Shown here in pieces: positions 7,836 to 16,290 of a DNA stretch of 21,045 bases. The DNA is taken from positions 1 to 21,045 of the forward strand of contig NBIV01000507.1 of the NCBI GenBank assembly GCA_003194525.1. The letters are read 5' to 3'. How positions within the stretch are numbered: the first letter of the stretch is position 1; each line of letters begins with the position of its first letter. Below the pieces are notes generated by a model, which had not been told where the DNA came from, made no database searches, and worked only from the letters and a program-made list of their open reading frames with translations. The position numbers and the translations under genes were made by a program. Source of the DNA: Gracilariopsis chorda. Its lineage: Eukaryota; Rhodophyta; Florideophyceae; Gracilariales; Gracilariaceae.

Positions 7836-7920
7836 GTCCTGCGGGTCCTGCAGGTCCTTTAAGGTCTGCAAGGCCTAGGTGTCATAGCTGTAATACGTAG
7901 AGCAGTGAGTAGAATAGGTC

Positions 7921-7928
7921 TATATAAG
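7921..7928 (+). promoter_or_regulatory. TATA box, copy C
   Basis: TATATAAG. It would drive transcription of copy D. Confidence 0.6.
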
Positions 7929-7983
7929 GGCTACCCGCCTAGCGGAATCCCTTCTCCCCTCATCTCTCCTCACCACCAACCGA

Positions 7984-8019
7984 GGCACTGATGAGTCATA
8001 AAGACGAAAGCGCTCTGCC
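7984..8019 (+). ncRNA. type I hammerhead ribozyme, copy C
   Basis: Same core, 3-bp stem II and AGCGCT palindromic stem III as copy A. Predicted cleavage is between 8015 and 8016. Confidence 0.88.
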
Positions 8020-8046
8020 CAAGTCAACTGTCTAAGCCTTAAGCCG

Positions 8047-8117
8047 TCTCTCTCCCTTCCCTTTCCCCTTCCCCGCCCCCTTCCCTTTCCCTCCTCCCCC
8101 CTCCCTCCTTTTCCCTC
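8047..8117 (+). other. polypyrimidine tract, copy C
   Basis: Same tract as in copies A and B, with T at 8087 where copy D has C. Confidence 0.8.
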
Positions 8118-8158
8118 ACCGCGAAGCGACGCCGCACATCCCCACCGCAACATTTCAA

Positions 8159-8171
8159 CCTAAAAACCCCT
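8159..8171 (+). repeat. telomere-like unit junction C/D
   Basis: CCTAAAAACCCCT directly followed by TTTGCGGG of copy D. Confidence 0.8.
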
Positions 8172-8226
8172 TTTGCGGGACAGTTGCCGTCGCCAGTCTC
8201 TTCTCAGCCATCCGCCACCCTTTACC

Positions 8227-9072
8227 ATGGCTCCCGGCACCCGTTCGGCTTCCAACGCCGCTTCGAACGACGGGATTTACAGCTCGATTGAGGAGCACCT
8301 TCACACCGTCACTGCACCCCTCGGCAAACGGATAGAAGATATTGAGAAGAAGATTGCCTCTCGCCGCGTCGTTCTGAATCAGCACTCTGAACATCGACGA
8401 AATGGAACGCTGCCGAAAGGGTTTGTGGCGCCGCGAATGCCACAAATCCCAGCGACCATGGCGAATGAATTCCGTGAGAAGTTTGACTCCCTGGCTGAAA
8501 AATTCACAAAGGATGTACTCGATGTCGCCATCGTACTCCGAAACAAAGAAGTGAATCAGCTTCAGGCCGAGAAGGATCAGATCGTCAAAGACACCAAGGA
8601 AAAAGTCCACGAGGCACTCACTTATGCCGCAGGACTCCTTGACGATCTCCAACCCTCGGGTATCCCCTCCCTGGTCCAACGCTATATGACCAACTTTCTA
8701 AACCAACTCCAGGAGCAGAAAAGGGATAACGATGTCGCTTCAGTCTTCAAGGACTTTGTCACCAGAGAGAAGAAAGCAGCGGACCTCCTGAAGAATGCTG
8801 CTGCCGAGGCCGATGAAGTGGAGGCTCCTGAAGGAGTCGATCGGCTGCGCAAGGAGGTCCATTCAATGAAGAAGGAGATAGCTGCTCTCCGCTCTGGGAA
8901 GGCCAAGGATACCCCTAAAGGGAATAAAAAACCCTCAAGGGAAGGAGCTAAAGCCCCTAAAACCCCTAAAGCCCCTAAACCGGGTAAGGGTAAATCCAAG
9001 GCCGGACCGTCCAAGAAGAACAAGTCGAAAAACGGGCAAGGCGCTCCAGAACGGGGCGCCAAAGCAAACTAA
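8227..9072 (+). CDS. ORF1 gag-like coiled-coil protein, copy D
   Basis: 281 aa, identical to the other complete ORF1 products. Start ATG in ACCATGG. Confidence 0.85.
   Translation: MAPGTRSASNAASNDGIYSSIEEHLHTVTAPLGKRIEDIEKKIASRRVVLNQHSEHRRNGTLPKGFVAPRMPQIPATMANEFREKFDSLAEKFTKDVLDVAIVLRNKEVNQLQAEKDQIVKDTKEKVHEALTYAAGLLDDLQPSGIPSLVQRYMTNFLNQLQEQKRDNDVASVFKDFVTREKKAADLLKNAAAEADEVEAPEGVDRLRKEVHSMKKEIAALRSGKAKDTPKGNKKPSREGAKAPKTPKAPKPGKGKSKAGPSKKNKSKNGQGAPERGAKAN
8948..8979 (+). repeat. telomere-like repeat inside ORF1, copy D
   Basis: Identical to the repeats in the other copies. Confidence 0.75.
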
Positions 9073-9116
9073 ACCGTACTAGACCACGGAAGCCCCGCTC
9101 TTCCCAGTCCAACGAA

Positions 9117-10814
9117 GTGAAGTTCAACACTCCTATTGGCATCCCGATTGAAGAAGTACCGTACTGTGTACGAAGAGTTCTCTCTGTTGGTGGTGGATTT
9201 GCCATAAGGACTTCACTCAAGGACTGCCTCAACGAAGCTATCTCCAAGCTTCCTGGGAAACTCGAGAAGACGGGACAAGGGCTACCTAAGTCTACCTCCG
9301 AAATGGTTCTGAGGGACCTGAGGGAAGCTGTTGAATCGGTGAACTCAACTAGGAAGCCCGGAGCCCTTTCTAGCATCTTAAAGAAAGGGTTCGAATACAT
9401 CCGGAAGAAGAATTGGATTGTGAAGGAATCAGACAAGAACCTAGGCCTGGTGCTTATGCACAAAGAGGTATACTCCAACCTCGTAGAGGGGGAGTTAAGC
9501 AAGGGTGTATTCTCTGAAGTGAACTCATTTCCTTATGAGCAGATCTTCAGTAACCTTGTGAGGCTTACCAGAATAGGTAAGCTACCTCAACAGGAAAGGG
9601 AACTGATTTTGGATGAGGCTAAGGAACGCCAAAGCCCCAACCCCTTCTATATCCTTCCGAAGATCCACAAGTCCACACTTGGAAGCAGGCCTATAACCGC
9701 TCAATGTTCATTCATATTGAGTGGTTTATCTCAAAGGCTAAGCTCCGTCCTGAATGAGGTTGTACAGAGTATCAGAGTTATCACTGTCAACAGCAAACAG
9801 GCCGTGCGGCAATTGGAACAGCTGTATCTGCCCAAAGACTGCATCTTCGTTACTTATGATGTCGAAAGATGTTACCCTAACATTGACATCGATGATGCAT
9901 GCAGAACACTGGTGGAATGCTTGCCTCATATCTTCCAAACCCAGAACTTCTTCTGGGCTCAAGTCCTACGCTTCATTATGAAGAACAACTTCATAACAGT
10001 GGACGGGAAGACGTACAAGCAGGAAACTGGTACAGCAACAGGAACAGCAGTAGCTCCGGCTTTTGCCAATCTGTACCTGTATTTCAAGTTCCAACCGATC
10101 TTCAGAAGATTTGCCAAGGATATCATCTTTCAGAGGCGCTATATTGACGATGGGTTTATGATTCTAAGGAGCATAGGTGACCCCCAAAAAATTTTGGGAT
10201 ACCTGAACGCTTCAACAAACCTATCACTCACATATGTAGTAAGCCCTGGAAGAGCGGTATACCTTGATTTGGAAATCTACAAAGGAAAAAGGTTTTATAA
10301 GGAAAATCGTCTTGACTTGATGGTTTATACAAAACCAATCTCAAAATTCCTTTATCTCCATGGCAAATCAGACCATCCGGAACACGTCTTTATTGGTATT
10401 GTGAAAGGAGAAATGATTCGCTATCTCCGCAACACAAACTCTGAAGACGTATGGAAAAGGAAGGTAGCCTTTCTCTTTGGAAAGCTATCTCAACGAGGGT
10501 ACACGAGGAAATACCTAAAGGAAGCTATCAAGTATGTTAGCTATAAGGATCGGGAATCCTATCTTCAAAATGATAGGAAAAAGGAACCGTTCAACCCAGG
10601 CCCATTTGTGACATGCCAATTCCATCCAGGCGCAAGGAAAGCTTGGAAAAGGCTGTACCAGTATGCTACATTGAAGTACATCTGGCCAGCCATCAAGGAA
10701 CAGTGGCCCCACACGCTAATTCATTCAAGAGGCAAAACGGTGGCCAAGGCGATCATATCGAGCAAGGAACAAACGAAGGAAGGCACCAGCAATGACATAC
10801 AGCAAGACCTTTGA
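9117..10814 (+). CDS. ORF2 Penelope-like reverse transcriptase, copy D
   Basis: 565 aa from the nominal GTG, identical to copies B and C although this is probably the oldest unit. That points to a very young array or to homogenisation. Confidence 0.93.
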   Translation: MKFNTPIGIPIEEVPYCVRRVLSVGGGFAIRTSLKDCLNEAISKLPGKLEKTGQGLPKSTSEMVLRDLREAVESVNSTRKPGALSSILKKGFEYIRKKNWIVKESDKNLGLVLMHKEVYSNLVEGELSKGVFSEVNSFPYEQIFSNLVRLTRIGKLPQQERELILDEAKERQSPNPFYILPKIHKSTLGSRPITAQCSFILSGLSQRLSSVLNEVVQSIRVITVNSKQAVRQLEQLYLPKDCIFVTYDVERCYPNIDIDDACRTLVECLPHIFQTQNFFWAQVLRFIMKNNFITVDGKTYKQETGTATGTAVAPAFANLYLYFKFQPIFRRFAKDIIFQRRYIDDGFMILRSIGDPQKILGYLNASTNLSLTYVVSPGRAVYLDLEIYKGKRFYKENRLDLMVYTKPISKFLYLHGKSDHPEHVFIGIVKGEMIRYLRNTNSEDVWKRKVAFLFGKLSQRGYTRKYLKEAIKYVSYKDRESYLQNDRKKEPFNPGPFVTCQFHPGARKAWKRLYQYATLKYIWPAIKEQWPHTLIHSRGKTVAKAIISSKEQTKEGTSNDIQQDL

Positions 10815-10899
10815 GTCCTGCGGGTCCTGCAGGTCCTTTAAGGTCTGCAAGGCCTAGGTGTCATAGCTGTAATACGTAGAGCAGTGAGTAGAATAGGTC

Positions 10900-10907
10900 T
10901 ATATAAG
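10900..10907 (+). promoter_or_regulatory. TATA box, copy D
   Basis: TATATAAG. Downstream of this copy there is no element, only telomeric tract and subtelomeric repeats, so any transcript from here would read the C-rich telomeric strand and the 75-bp repeats. Confidence 0.55.
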
Positions 10908-10962
10908 GGCTACCCGCCTAGCGGAATCCCTTCTCCCCTCATCTCTCCTCACCACCAACCGA

Positions 10963-10998
10963 GGCACTGATGAGTCATAAAGACGAAAGCGCTCTGCC
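10963..10998 (+). ncRNA. type I hammerhead ribozyme, copy D
   Basis: Complete core as in copy A. Predicted cleavage is between 10994 and 10995. Confidence 0.88.
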
Positions 10999-11025
10999 CA
11001 AGTCAACTGTCTAAGCCTTAAGCCG

Positions 11026-11096
11026 TCTCTCTCCCTTCCCTTTCCCCTTCCCCGCCCCCTTCCCTCTCCCTCCTCCCCCCTCCCTCCTTTTCCCTC
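11026..11096 (+). other. polypyrimidine tract, copy D
   Basis: Same tract, with the T-to-C difference at 11066. Confidence 0.8.
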
Positions 11097-11137
11097 ACCG
11101 CGAAGCGACGCCGCACATCCCCACCGCAACATTTCAA

Positions 11138-11331
11138 CCTAAAAACCCCTAAAAACCCCTAAAACCCCTAAAAAACCCCTAAAATCCCCTAAAAACCCCT
11201 AAAACCCCTAAAATCCCCTAAAAAACCCCTAAAAACCCCTAAAATACCCTAAAAACCCCTAAAGACCCCTAAAAAATCCCCTAAAAACCCCTAAATAACC
11301 CCTAAAACCCCCTAAAAACCCCTAAAAACCC
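11138..11331 (+). repeat. interstitial telomeric tract, C4TA4-5 type
   Basis: 194 bp of degenerate CCCCTAAAAA / CCCCTAAAA / CCCCTAAAAAA units, with variants such as TCCCCTAAAA, ATACCCTAAAA and AAAGACCCC. The C-rich strand reads 5'->3' rightwards, so the chromosome end lies to the left. The variability is typical of internal, eroded or naturally variable telomere repeats. The tract probably was the chromosome end before the element array was added. Confidence 0.85.
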
Positions 11332-11480
11332 GCTCTTCATTCTTTCTCGGAGGCTCCCTAATAAAAGCCTGCTTCGTCTCATTTGTTCCATGTGCGTAAA
11401 CATGACCACAATGCTTCGTTTGGGCAAATATGACCAGTACTACAAACCCCTAAACATTTGTCAGACATTTAAAAAACGCA
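11332..11480. other. transition from telomeric tract to subtelomeric repeat
   Basis: No gene seen. From about 11388 it carries a degraded copy of the 75-bp repeat (TGTGCGTAAACATG, then TTTGGGCAAATATG) without the CCAAGCGC core. Confidence 0.5.
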
Positions 11481-11499
11481 TTCCTTGGTTTCCACAAAT

Positions 11500-12010
11500 C
11501 TCTTCAAAACCAAGCGCTTTCGCCCTTTTGCACAATATGCGTTAACATGCCTGCATTGCATGGTTTTAGCAAATGTTGCAAAAACCAAGCGCTTTTGCAG
11601 TCTTGTACAATGTGCAAAAAAATCCACGCTTTGCTTGATCTCGCACCTAAACGGCCTAAAACCAAGCGCTTTCGCATATTTCTACAATGTGCGAAAATTC
11701 CCCCGCACTGCTAGGTTGCGTGAATGTGTCCAGAACCAAGCGCTTTCGATCATTTGCACAATGTGCGTAAACATGCCCGAAATGTTTGCTTTGGGCAAAT
11801 GTGTCCAAAACCAAGCGCTTTCGTACATTTGTACAATGTGCAAAATATTGACGTGTTGCTTGGTTTCTGCAAGCCAGTCCAAAACCAAGCGCTTTCCCAC
11901 ATTCTACAAATGAGCCAAAAAACATCCCACGCGCTTGGTCTGCGAAAAGCTGGCTAAAACCAAGCGCATGGAGCTTGCGACCAAACCTTGCCAAAACAGC
12001 TCAGAAACCA
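11500..12010. repeat. 75-bp subtelomeric tandem repeat (seven units)
   Basis: The core CCAAGCGC occurs at 11510, 11585, 11662, 11736, 11811, 11885 and 11960, at spacings of 75, 77, 74, 75, 74 and 75. Most units share AAAACCAAGCGCTTTCG, then ACAATGTGC about 20 bases later, and a divergent remainder. AAGCGCTT is palindromic. The open frames on both strands here only reflect the repeat length (75 = 25 codons) and are not genes. Confidence 0.85.
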
Positions 12011-12466
12011 TCCTTCCAAAGCCTCCGACACGCACATATGCGCGCGCGCGCACTTTCAGGACCTTCCTACAAGGCTCTGACAAATCGTGGCTAAAACCAA
12101 GCGCTGGGGCACCCTGTATTGGCGCGCTAAACCTTTAAATATGCGCCCAACCACGCTACTTACACGACATGCACGCGGCACGTGCCATATATGCTTAAAA
12201 CCAAGCGCAAACGGCGATGTCAAATCCTAATGTTTTGATGTATGCGCTTGGTTTTTAGCCGAACCAAGCATTCTATAATATTTAGCCAGGTTTTTTGAGC
12301 TCAAGCGTTTGTTTCATAACCGGCGCACAGCGCTTCGTCATCCACTGAAGGCATGAAAAACGTACATACAGCGATTCCACCACTCGTTCAACGTTTTGCG
12401 TCAGAACCAAGCGCTTGCCGACACCCCTCAAAACCAAGCGCAAACCCACACTTACATGCAACACTA
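12011..12466. repeat. scattered CCAAGCGC motifs, no gene
   Basis: CCAAGCGC at 12097, 12201, 12407 and 12434, and once inverted at 12244-12251, usually preceded by AAAA or GAA. The regular 75-bp spacing is lost. A CGCGCGCGC run lies near 12040. Nothing else recognised. Confidence 0.7.
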
Positions 12467-13093
12467 CTATAAGGATTGCTTGAAGGAGGCCATGTCCTTC
12501 TCAATGGCCTTCAACGCCTTATCTATGTTCTTTTGACGTTTTCTAATAGTTTTAGAACTTTTGCGTATTTGTGTCAAATGGCTCGTCACTCTGAGCCTGA
12601 ATGCTGGGAAGTCTACGTCTGTACCGTGTTCAGACAGGTTTCCTGTGTTGGCATTAATACCTTCTACACCATGAGGGGCTCCGATGACTGCTGTTGTGGC
12701 TGTATTTGTGCCTGCTGTTACTGCAACAGCCGCATTTCGCTTGTCTATAAGCCTCTGCGACCGTCTCAATGGGAGTGCAGCTCCTGCACTACCCTTTCCT
12801 ACTGCGCCAGAGCTTTCTACTTGCCCAAAAAACTCCACCGCACATACAGGGGGCGCAGGCATAATCCCAGCAGACTCAGTCCTACCTGTACTTGTGGAGC
12901 TGCTACCGTTTCCTGCTTCATTCGCTACGGGAAGATTAACTGCTGCCTGTGCAATGGCATGCACAGGCACAACGACTGGTGGGTGAGGTGGTGTGGGAGG
13001 CGTGGGAGGAGGATTTACCGGAGACAGTGGGGGTGAAAGAAAGCTTTCATTTGATGTCTCTGTTGAGAGCGACTCTGTGCCATGCTCTGACAT
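12467..13093 (-). CDS. hypothetical Pro/Ser/Thr-rich protein with basic C-terminal helix
   Basis: 208 aa from ATG at 13093. No family is recognised. Seen: Ser/Thr-rich N-terminus; Pro-rich PPTPPTPPHPP (about 29-39); Ala/Gly/Ser-rich middle; a basic LRRSQRLIDKR segment (about 107-117); a Lys/Arg-rich C-terminal helix (about 165-208) that could form a coiled coil. SEHGT occurs twice (residues 2-6 and again before the C-terminal part). It lies downstream of, and in the same direction as, the Ulp1-like gene, so it could be a separate gene, or a last exon or passenger of the same element. The overlapping plus-strand frame is Cys-rich nonsense and was judged a shadow. Confidence 0.5.
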   Translation of the reverse strand: MSEHGTESLSTETSNESFLSPPLSPVNPPPTPPTPPHPPVVVPVHAIAQAAVNLPVANEAGNGSSSTSTGRTESAGIMPAPPVCAVEFFGQVESSGAVGKGSAGAALPLRRSQRLIDKRNAAVAVTAGTNTATTAVIGAPHGVEGINANTGNLSEHGTDVDFPAFRLRVTSHLTQIRKSSKTIRKRQKNIDKALKAIEKDMASFKQSL

Positions 13094-13629
13094 TTCTTGT
13101 TCTACTTCAGTATGCTTTAGATGTCCTCTATACGAATTATTTGCCGTACGTTTATATCTCTGTATTGCTTGAAGACATTAGGATCCCCTTCTTTAGTAGA
13201 CCTCCTAAACATCACGCTATTGTACGTGTTACAATGGAAAGTAGCAAAACCCACACTACATGAGACACTCTAATCGTACTATTGTACAGTATCGGTTTGC
13301 TTCTATATGACACGTAAACCTAAAGACATATTTAATATGTAGTCCATACGCTCTGTATGAAACCCTCCGAAAGCACTGACCACTCTATGATACCGAAGCC
13401 CCAAAAACGTACACCTACGTTGCGGATCTACGACTACGGCAAAAAGGGGTCACCCCTAAACGTAACGGCTACTCACACCCGCTTACTCACCAGTAAGTAG
13501 AAAACACTCGACTTAAGATGCTCAGTCATTCCTTGAGGCCGATGTGCAAATCATACACGACCGTCTACCCCCCAATGGAATCATTGATCTTCATTGCATC
13601 TCAAGTACAGAACCCCAGTGACGCTTAAC
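13094..13629. other. intergenic region, no gene seen
   Basis: 536 bp between two minus-strand ORFs. It holds a near-perfect AT palindrome ACATATT/AATATGT (about 13327-13341) and a 13-base near-palindrome AGGGGTCACCCCT (about 13446). No clear promoter or terminator was identified. It may contain intron or leader sequence of the 12467-13093 gene. Confidence 0.5.
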
Positions 13630-14865
13630 CTACTCACGCACATTACTTTGCTCAGTCTTCATCCTTACCATAAGCTCATATATCTTACGCTTGCATGCCT
13701 TCCACTCACGCTTAAGTTCATCATCCTCCACTGTCTTCTCAAGCCCCAAGGCTTCCTCCACAACACTTAACAAACCCCGGTCACCACTACCATACTGCAG
13801 TCTGTTCTTGCATAGGGTATCTTCGACTTCTTCACGGTTTAGACCCGCGAACCCCTTGTGCAAAACTTCTTGTTCCATTTCCGCTGCCCGCTTCACCACC
13901 GCCCTCTTCTCACCATTCTGCTTCGAACGTACAACGAGATTGTTTGTATTTTCTGAAAAACAAACTGTCTTCACGCCTTCTAACTCTACGCCTGGCTGCC
14001 CATCGCACCCTTTCTTGGCACATTGTGAAAACACTTCATCCAGTACTCCCAATAAGATTCCTTGAACCCAGTTATGAACGTCAACCCTATGCCCTGCACT
14101 ACTCTCCCCGCAAACCCCAAAAGTCCCACGCCTGTTAATTCTTTTGCTTGGTGACACGGTGTTCGATCGTCCCTCGAGCTTTAGCCTATTTTGCACATCC
14201 TTCCGATACCCCTCTTTCACCCTTTCACATGCGTTTCCTAAATCTGAAAACCCCACTAAAAGCCCATCTTCTAAAACACGAAGTCGTTTGGTTGGCGTTC
14301 CCGGCACACTGAACTTGGCCCGCTGGCGTTTCCTCTGTTCCACTGCAGAGGCCTTGCCTAAACCACAAACCACTTCTCGTGAACAAACCCTCTTCTGATT
14401 TCCACGCATGTCTTCGTTGGAACGGCCAGCACCAGATTCTATTGATGCATCACCGAGTCCATTATCCTCTGGGTCTGAACCCCAAAGCCACACTGGCAGC
14501 TCAAAGGTCTGCTTGCCTCCATCACGATATTTCCCTATGCAAAATGCGAGTCGACTGAGCACTTCCCTCCGATATTGTTCAAACGCATAAGACGAGTGTC
14601 CTTTTGTCAGAATGGATTCCACTGTCGCAGGCGATCCAACCAGCAGGTTCTGAACCGCACGACTTAGCAGCGACACGTGGTACCCTACGTAGAAGCCGCA
14701 CTCCAAAGATCTCTGGAGAGAGAACCGGAGCTGATGGCATGATATCCTGGCCGCCACCGTTTCAACAGACGGCTTCACTACCCCTGGATAGCACAAGTTA
14801 AGATAATGGTACACATTGAGAGCCGTAGCAGCATGGGGTGACGATTTTCCAATACTGTCCACAAA
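13630..14865 (-). CDS. Ulp1/SENP-like protease, C-terminal part
   Basis: Open from just after an in-frame TAA (14866-14868) to TAG at 13630, with no ATG at its beginning, so it is the continuation of the ORF at 14866-16290 in the same frame. With the GTG at 14860-14862 as residue 1, it starts with DSIGKSSPH, resembling the LDS(L/M)G segment that carries the catalytic Asp of C48 (Ulp1/SENP) proteases. LECGFYVG follows, with Cys55 in the place of the (D)CG nucleophile and Gln50 nearby. The Asp-Cys spacing is 53 residues, the same as in human SENP1. The remaining 350 residues are an unrecognised, mostly polar region ending in a predicted coiled coil. Proteases of this class cleave SUMO/ubiquitin-like conjugates; the substrate here is unknown. 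Confidence 0.6.
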   Translation of the reverse strand, partial: FVDSIGKSSPHAATALNVYHYLNLCYPGVVKPSVETVAARISCHQLRFSLQRSLECGFYVGYHVSLLSRAVQNLLVGSPATVESILTKGHSSYAFEQYRREVLSRLAFCIGKYRDGGKQTFELPVWLWGSDPEDNGLGDASIESGAGRSNEDMRGNQKRVCSREVVCGLGKASAVEQRKRQRAKFSVPGTPTKRLRVLEDGLLVGFSDLGNACERVKEGYRKDVQNRLKLEGRSNTVSPSKRINRRGTFGVCGESSAGHRVDVHNWVQGILLGVLDEVFSQCAKKGCDGQPGVELEGVKTVCFSENTNNLVVRSKQNGEKRAVVKRAAEMEQEVLHKGFAGLNREEVEDTLCKNRLQYGSGDRGLLSVVEEALGLEKTVEDDELKREWKACKRKIYELMVRMKTEQSNVRE

Positions 14866-16290
14866 TTAAACTCGCACCGGACGCTCTGACTCCGTAAGGG
14901 CTTCCGTCTTCTGCTGCATACCTTCCAAGTCTTCCAGAAGATACTTCAAATTCAGAAAAACCGCTAAAGACCAATGACCACGTCCACAAATGGGCATGAA
15001 GCACACCTCCGTACGCCACAAATCCTCACATGCATTAATGGTTCTCCTCCCTTTTCGACTAAAGGCTTCCGTTAGCTCAAGCAAGCATCCGCTATCAATA
15101 GATAGATCACTATCCCACCACCCAGAGGTAAGTAGTGAGTCCACCATCGTACATGTCCGAACACTACAAGCATCCCACTTCGTCAGAAAAGAAAGGGTGA
15201 ACATCACAGACGTATCCGTTGCAAGCCGAAATTCCTGAATTGAATTGAGATCCTTCTCGCATAACGTCAACTTCCCTTGCAAAAAGCCCCCATGCACGAC
15301 AAGCTTCATTGCTCTTTCATCTACGGATTCCATCTCCTTCGTCGTTTCCTGCATCATCTCCGAAATATCCATGTTGGAGTACCCGCGGTCCTTCTCAAGC
15401 TTCTCCAAAACTCGTTGAGTAACTCTTATTTCCATATCTAGGTCAACATCACACACATCTCCTTCCACTTTCTTCTTTCTCCTTCTCAACGTCCTAAGCA
15501 TTTCCTGAACGGTGCCCGTAGTAGCCAGAACCCCTGACTCGTCAAACTGCTTCAAGCCACTGCATGGCAAGGGTAGACGTTCGTCAACGGCCCGAGATTG
15601 GTTTCCATATACCGGGCGCTCACCCTTCAGTGATGGAAGAGGTACTGTCTCCATGGATGACATCGGGTATGGAGGTGGAGACACCAGTGACATTTCTTGC
15701 GTTGGGGTCACTTGCGTCAGTATCGGATGAATAGTTCTAGAGTGTGAAGGCGTTGAACGCGGATATGCGTCGTCCGGTAGCTCGTTGTACCTCAATATTC
15801 GACCAGAAGGTGTGGGTTCCGATAACTGCATCGTCGCGGGATGACTCAGCATCTCGTCCGAGGACTTTGTATCCAGGATCTTCTGAACCCTCATCGTTGA
15901 GGACGAAGGCGGTAAAGGCAGTGTAGGCTCCCCTGCGGTAGATGGCTGAAGCTTTCTTGAGTTAGGCACAGTTTGACCGGTATCGACTTCCTTCTGCGAC
16001 GATGGCCGAATAAGATTTTGGTCTATCCGGCTGCGATGCGACATGACTGCATCCATAGACGATGGTTGGCCATCTGCCCCGTTCGGCGGTGTTTGATGTA
16101 CATGGTTCCGCTGAGGTATCCTGGAAGCCGAACTTGTTCCGTTGCCTGAAGTGCTATGCGGACTACTGCAAATATCTAATGCAGGGGTATGGGTTGTCGG
16201 GCTGTTTTCGTAGACTGTGGTGTGGCATGAGGCGGAGATCCTAATAGCCGAGTCTTTGGGCTGGGCGATCGAGTTCTTAATGTCGCGCAA
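14866..16290 (-). CDS. Ulp1/SENP-like protease, N-terminal and His-motif part
   Basis: 474 codons ending at TAA (14866-14868). The frame is open from about 16314 but has no ATG at its start, so the beginning is spliced or lost. Residues 1 to about 240 are Ser/Pro/Thr-rich and disordered-looking, followed by Arg/Lys/Glu-rich helices (about 270-330). From about 365, SLLTSGWWDSD resembles the Ulp1 N-lobe (W-x-D), and FMPICGRGHWSLAVF contains the His motif (H439). In SENP1 the Asp follows His by 17 residues; here DSIG comes about 38 codons later, across the TAA. The extra 20 or so codons suggest an unspliced intron of about 60 nt. However, the GTATGC donor paired with the nearest upstream AG still leaves the TAA in frame. 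An alternative is a disabled gene. Confidence 0.55.
   Translation of the reverse strand: MRDIKNSIAQPKDSAIRISASCHTTVYENSPTTHTPALDICSSPHSTSGNGTSSASRIPQRNHVHQTPPNGADGQPSSMDAVMSHRSRIDQNLIRPSSQKEVDTGQTVPNSRKLQPSTAGEPTLPLPPSSSTMRVQKILDTKSSDEMLSHPATMQLSEPTPSGRILRYNELPDDAYPRSTPSHSRTIHPILTQVTPTQEMSLVSPPPYPMSSMETVPLPSLKGERPVYGNQSRAVDERLPLPCSGLKQFDESGVLATTGTVQEMLRTLRRRKKKVEGDVCDVDLDMEIRVTQRVLEKLEKDRGYSNMDISEMMQETTKEMESVDERAMKLVVHGGFLQGKLTLCEKDLNSIQEFRLATDTSVMFTLSFLTKWDACSVRTCTMVDSLLTSGWWDSDLSIDSGCLLELTEAFSRKGRRTINACEDLWRTEVCFMPICGRGHWSLAVFLNLKYLLEDLEGMQQKTEALTESERPVRV

Larger units (their letters stand above)
5193..8171 (+). mobile_element. Penelope-like retroelement, copy C (complete unit)
   Basis: A complete unit, with both proteins identical to copy B and no nucleotide difference noticed in the parts compared by eye. 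Being flanked on both sides by other units, it has no telomeric tract of its own. Confidence 0.9.
8172..11150 (+). mobile_element. Penelope-like retroelement, copy D (innermost, joined to telomeric tract)
   Basis: The innermost unit. Its 3' end, CCTAAAAACCCCT, merges without a break into the telomeric tract, so it is probably the founding insertion of the array. One substitution from the other copies was seen (C at 11066 in the pyrimidine tract). ORFs, TATA box and hammerhead are intact. Confidence 0.9.

Noticed and set aside
11485..11994. Open frames on both strands (up to 142 aa) across the 75-bp repeat
   Set aside because: The repeat length is a multiple of three, so frames stay open in any direction. 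The peptides are just repeated TKRF / SAFW motifs.
11500..12010. CRISPR-like array
   Set aside because: The conserved parts are only about 12-17 bases, the intervening sequence is related between units, and the setting is a eukaryotic subtelomere without cas genes.
12476..13036. 186-aa plus-strand Cys-rich ORF
   Set aside because: It lies opposite the 208-aa minus-strand ORF, which has more natural composition and a clean ATG. The Cys-rich frame is the mirror of its Ala/Thr/Val-rich codons.
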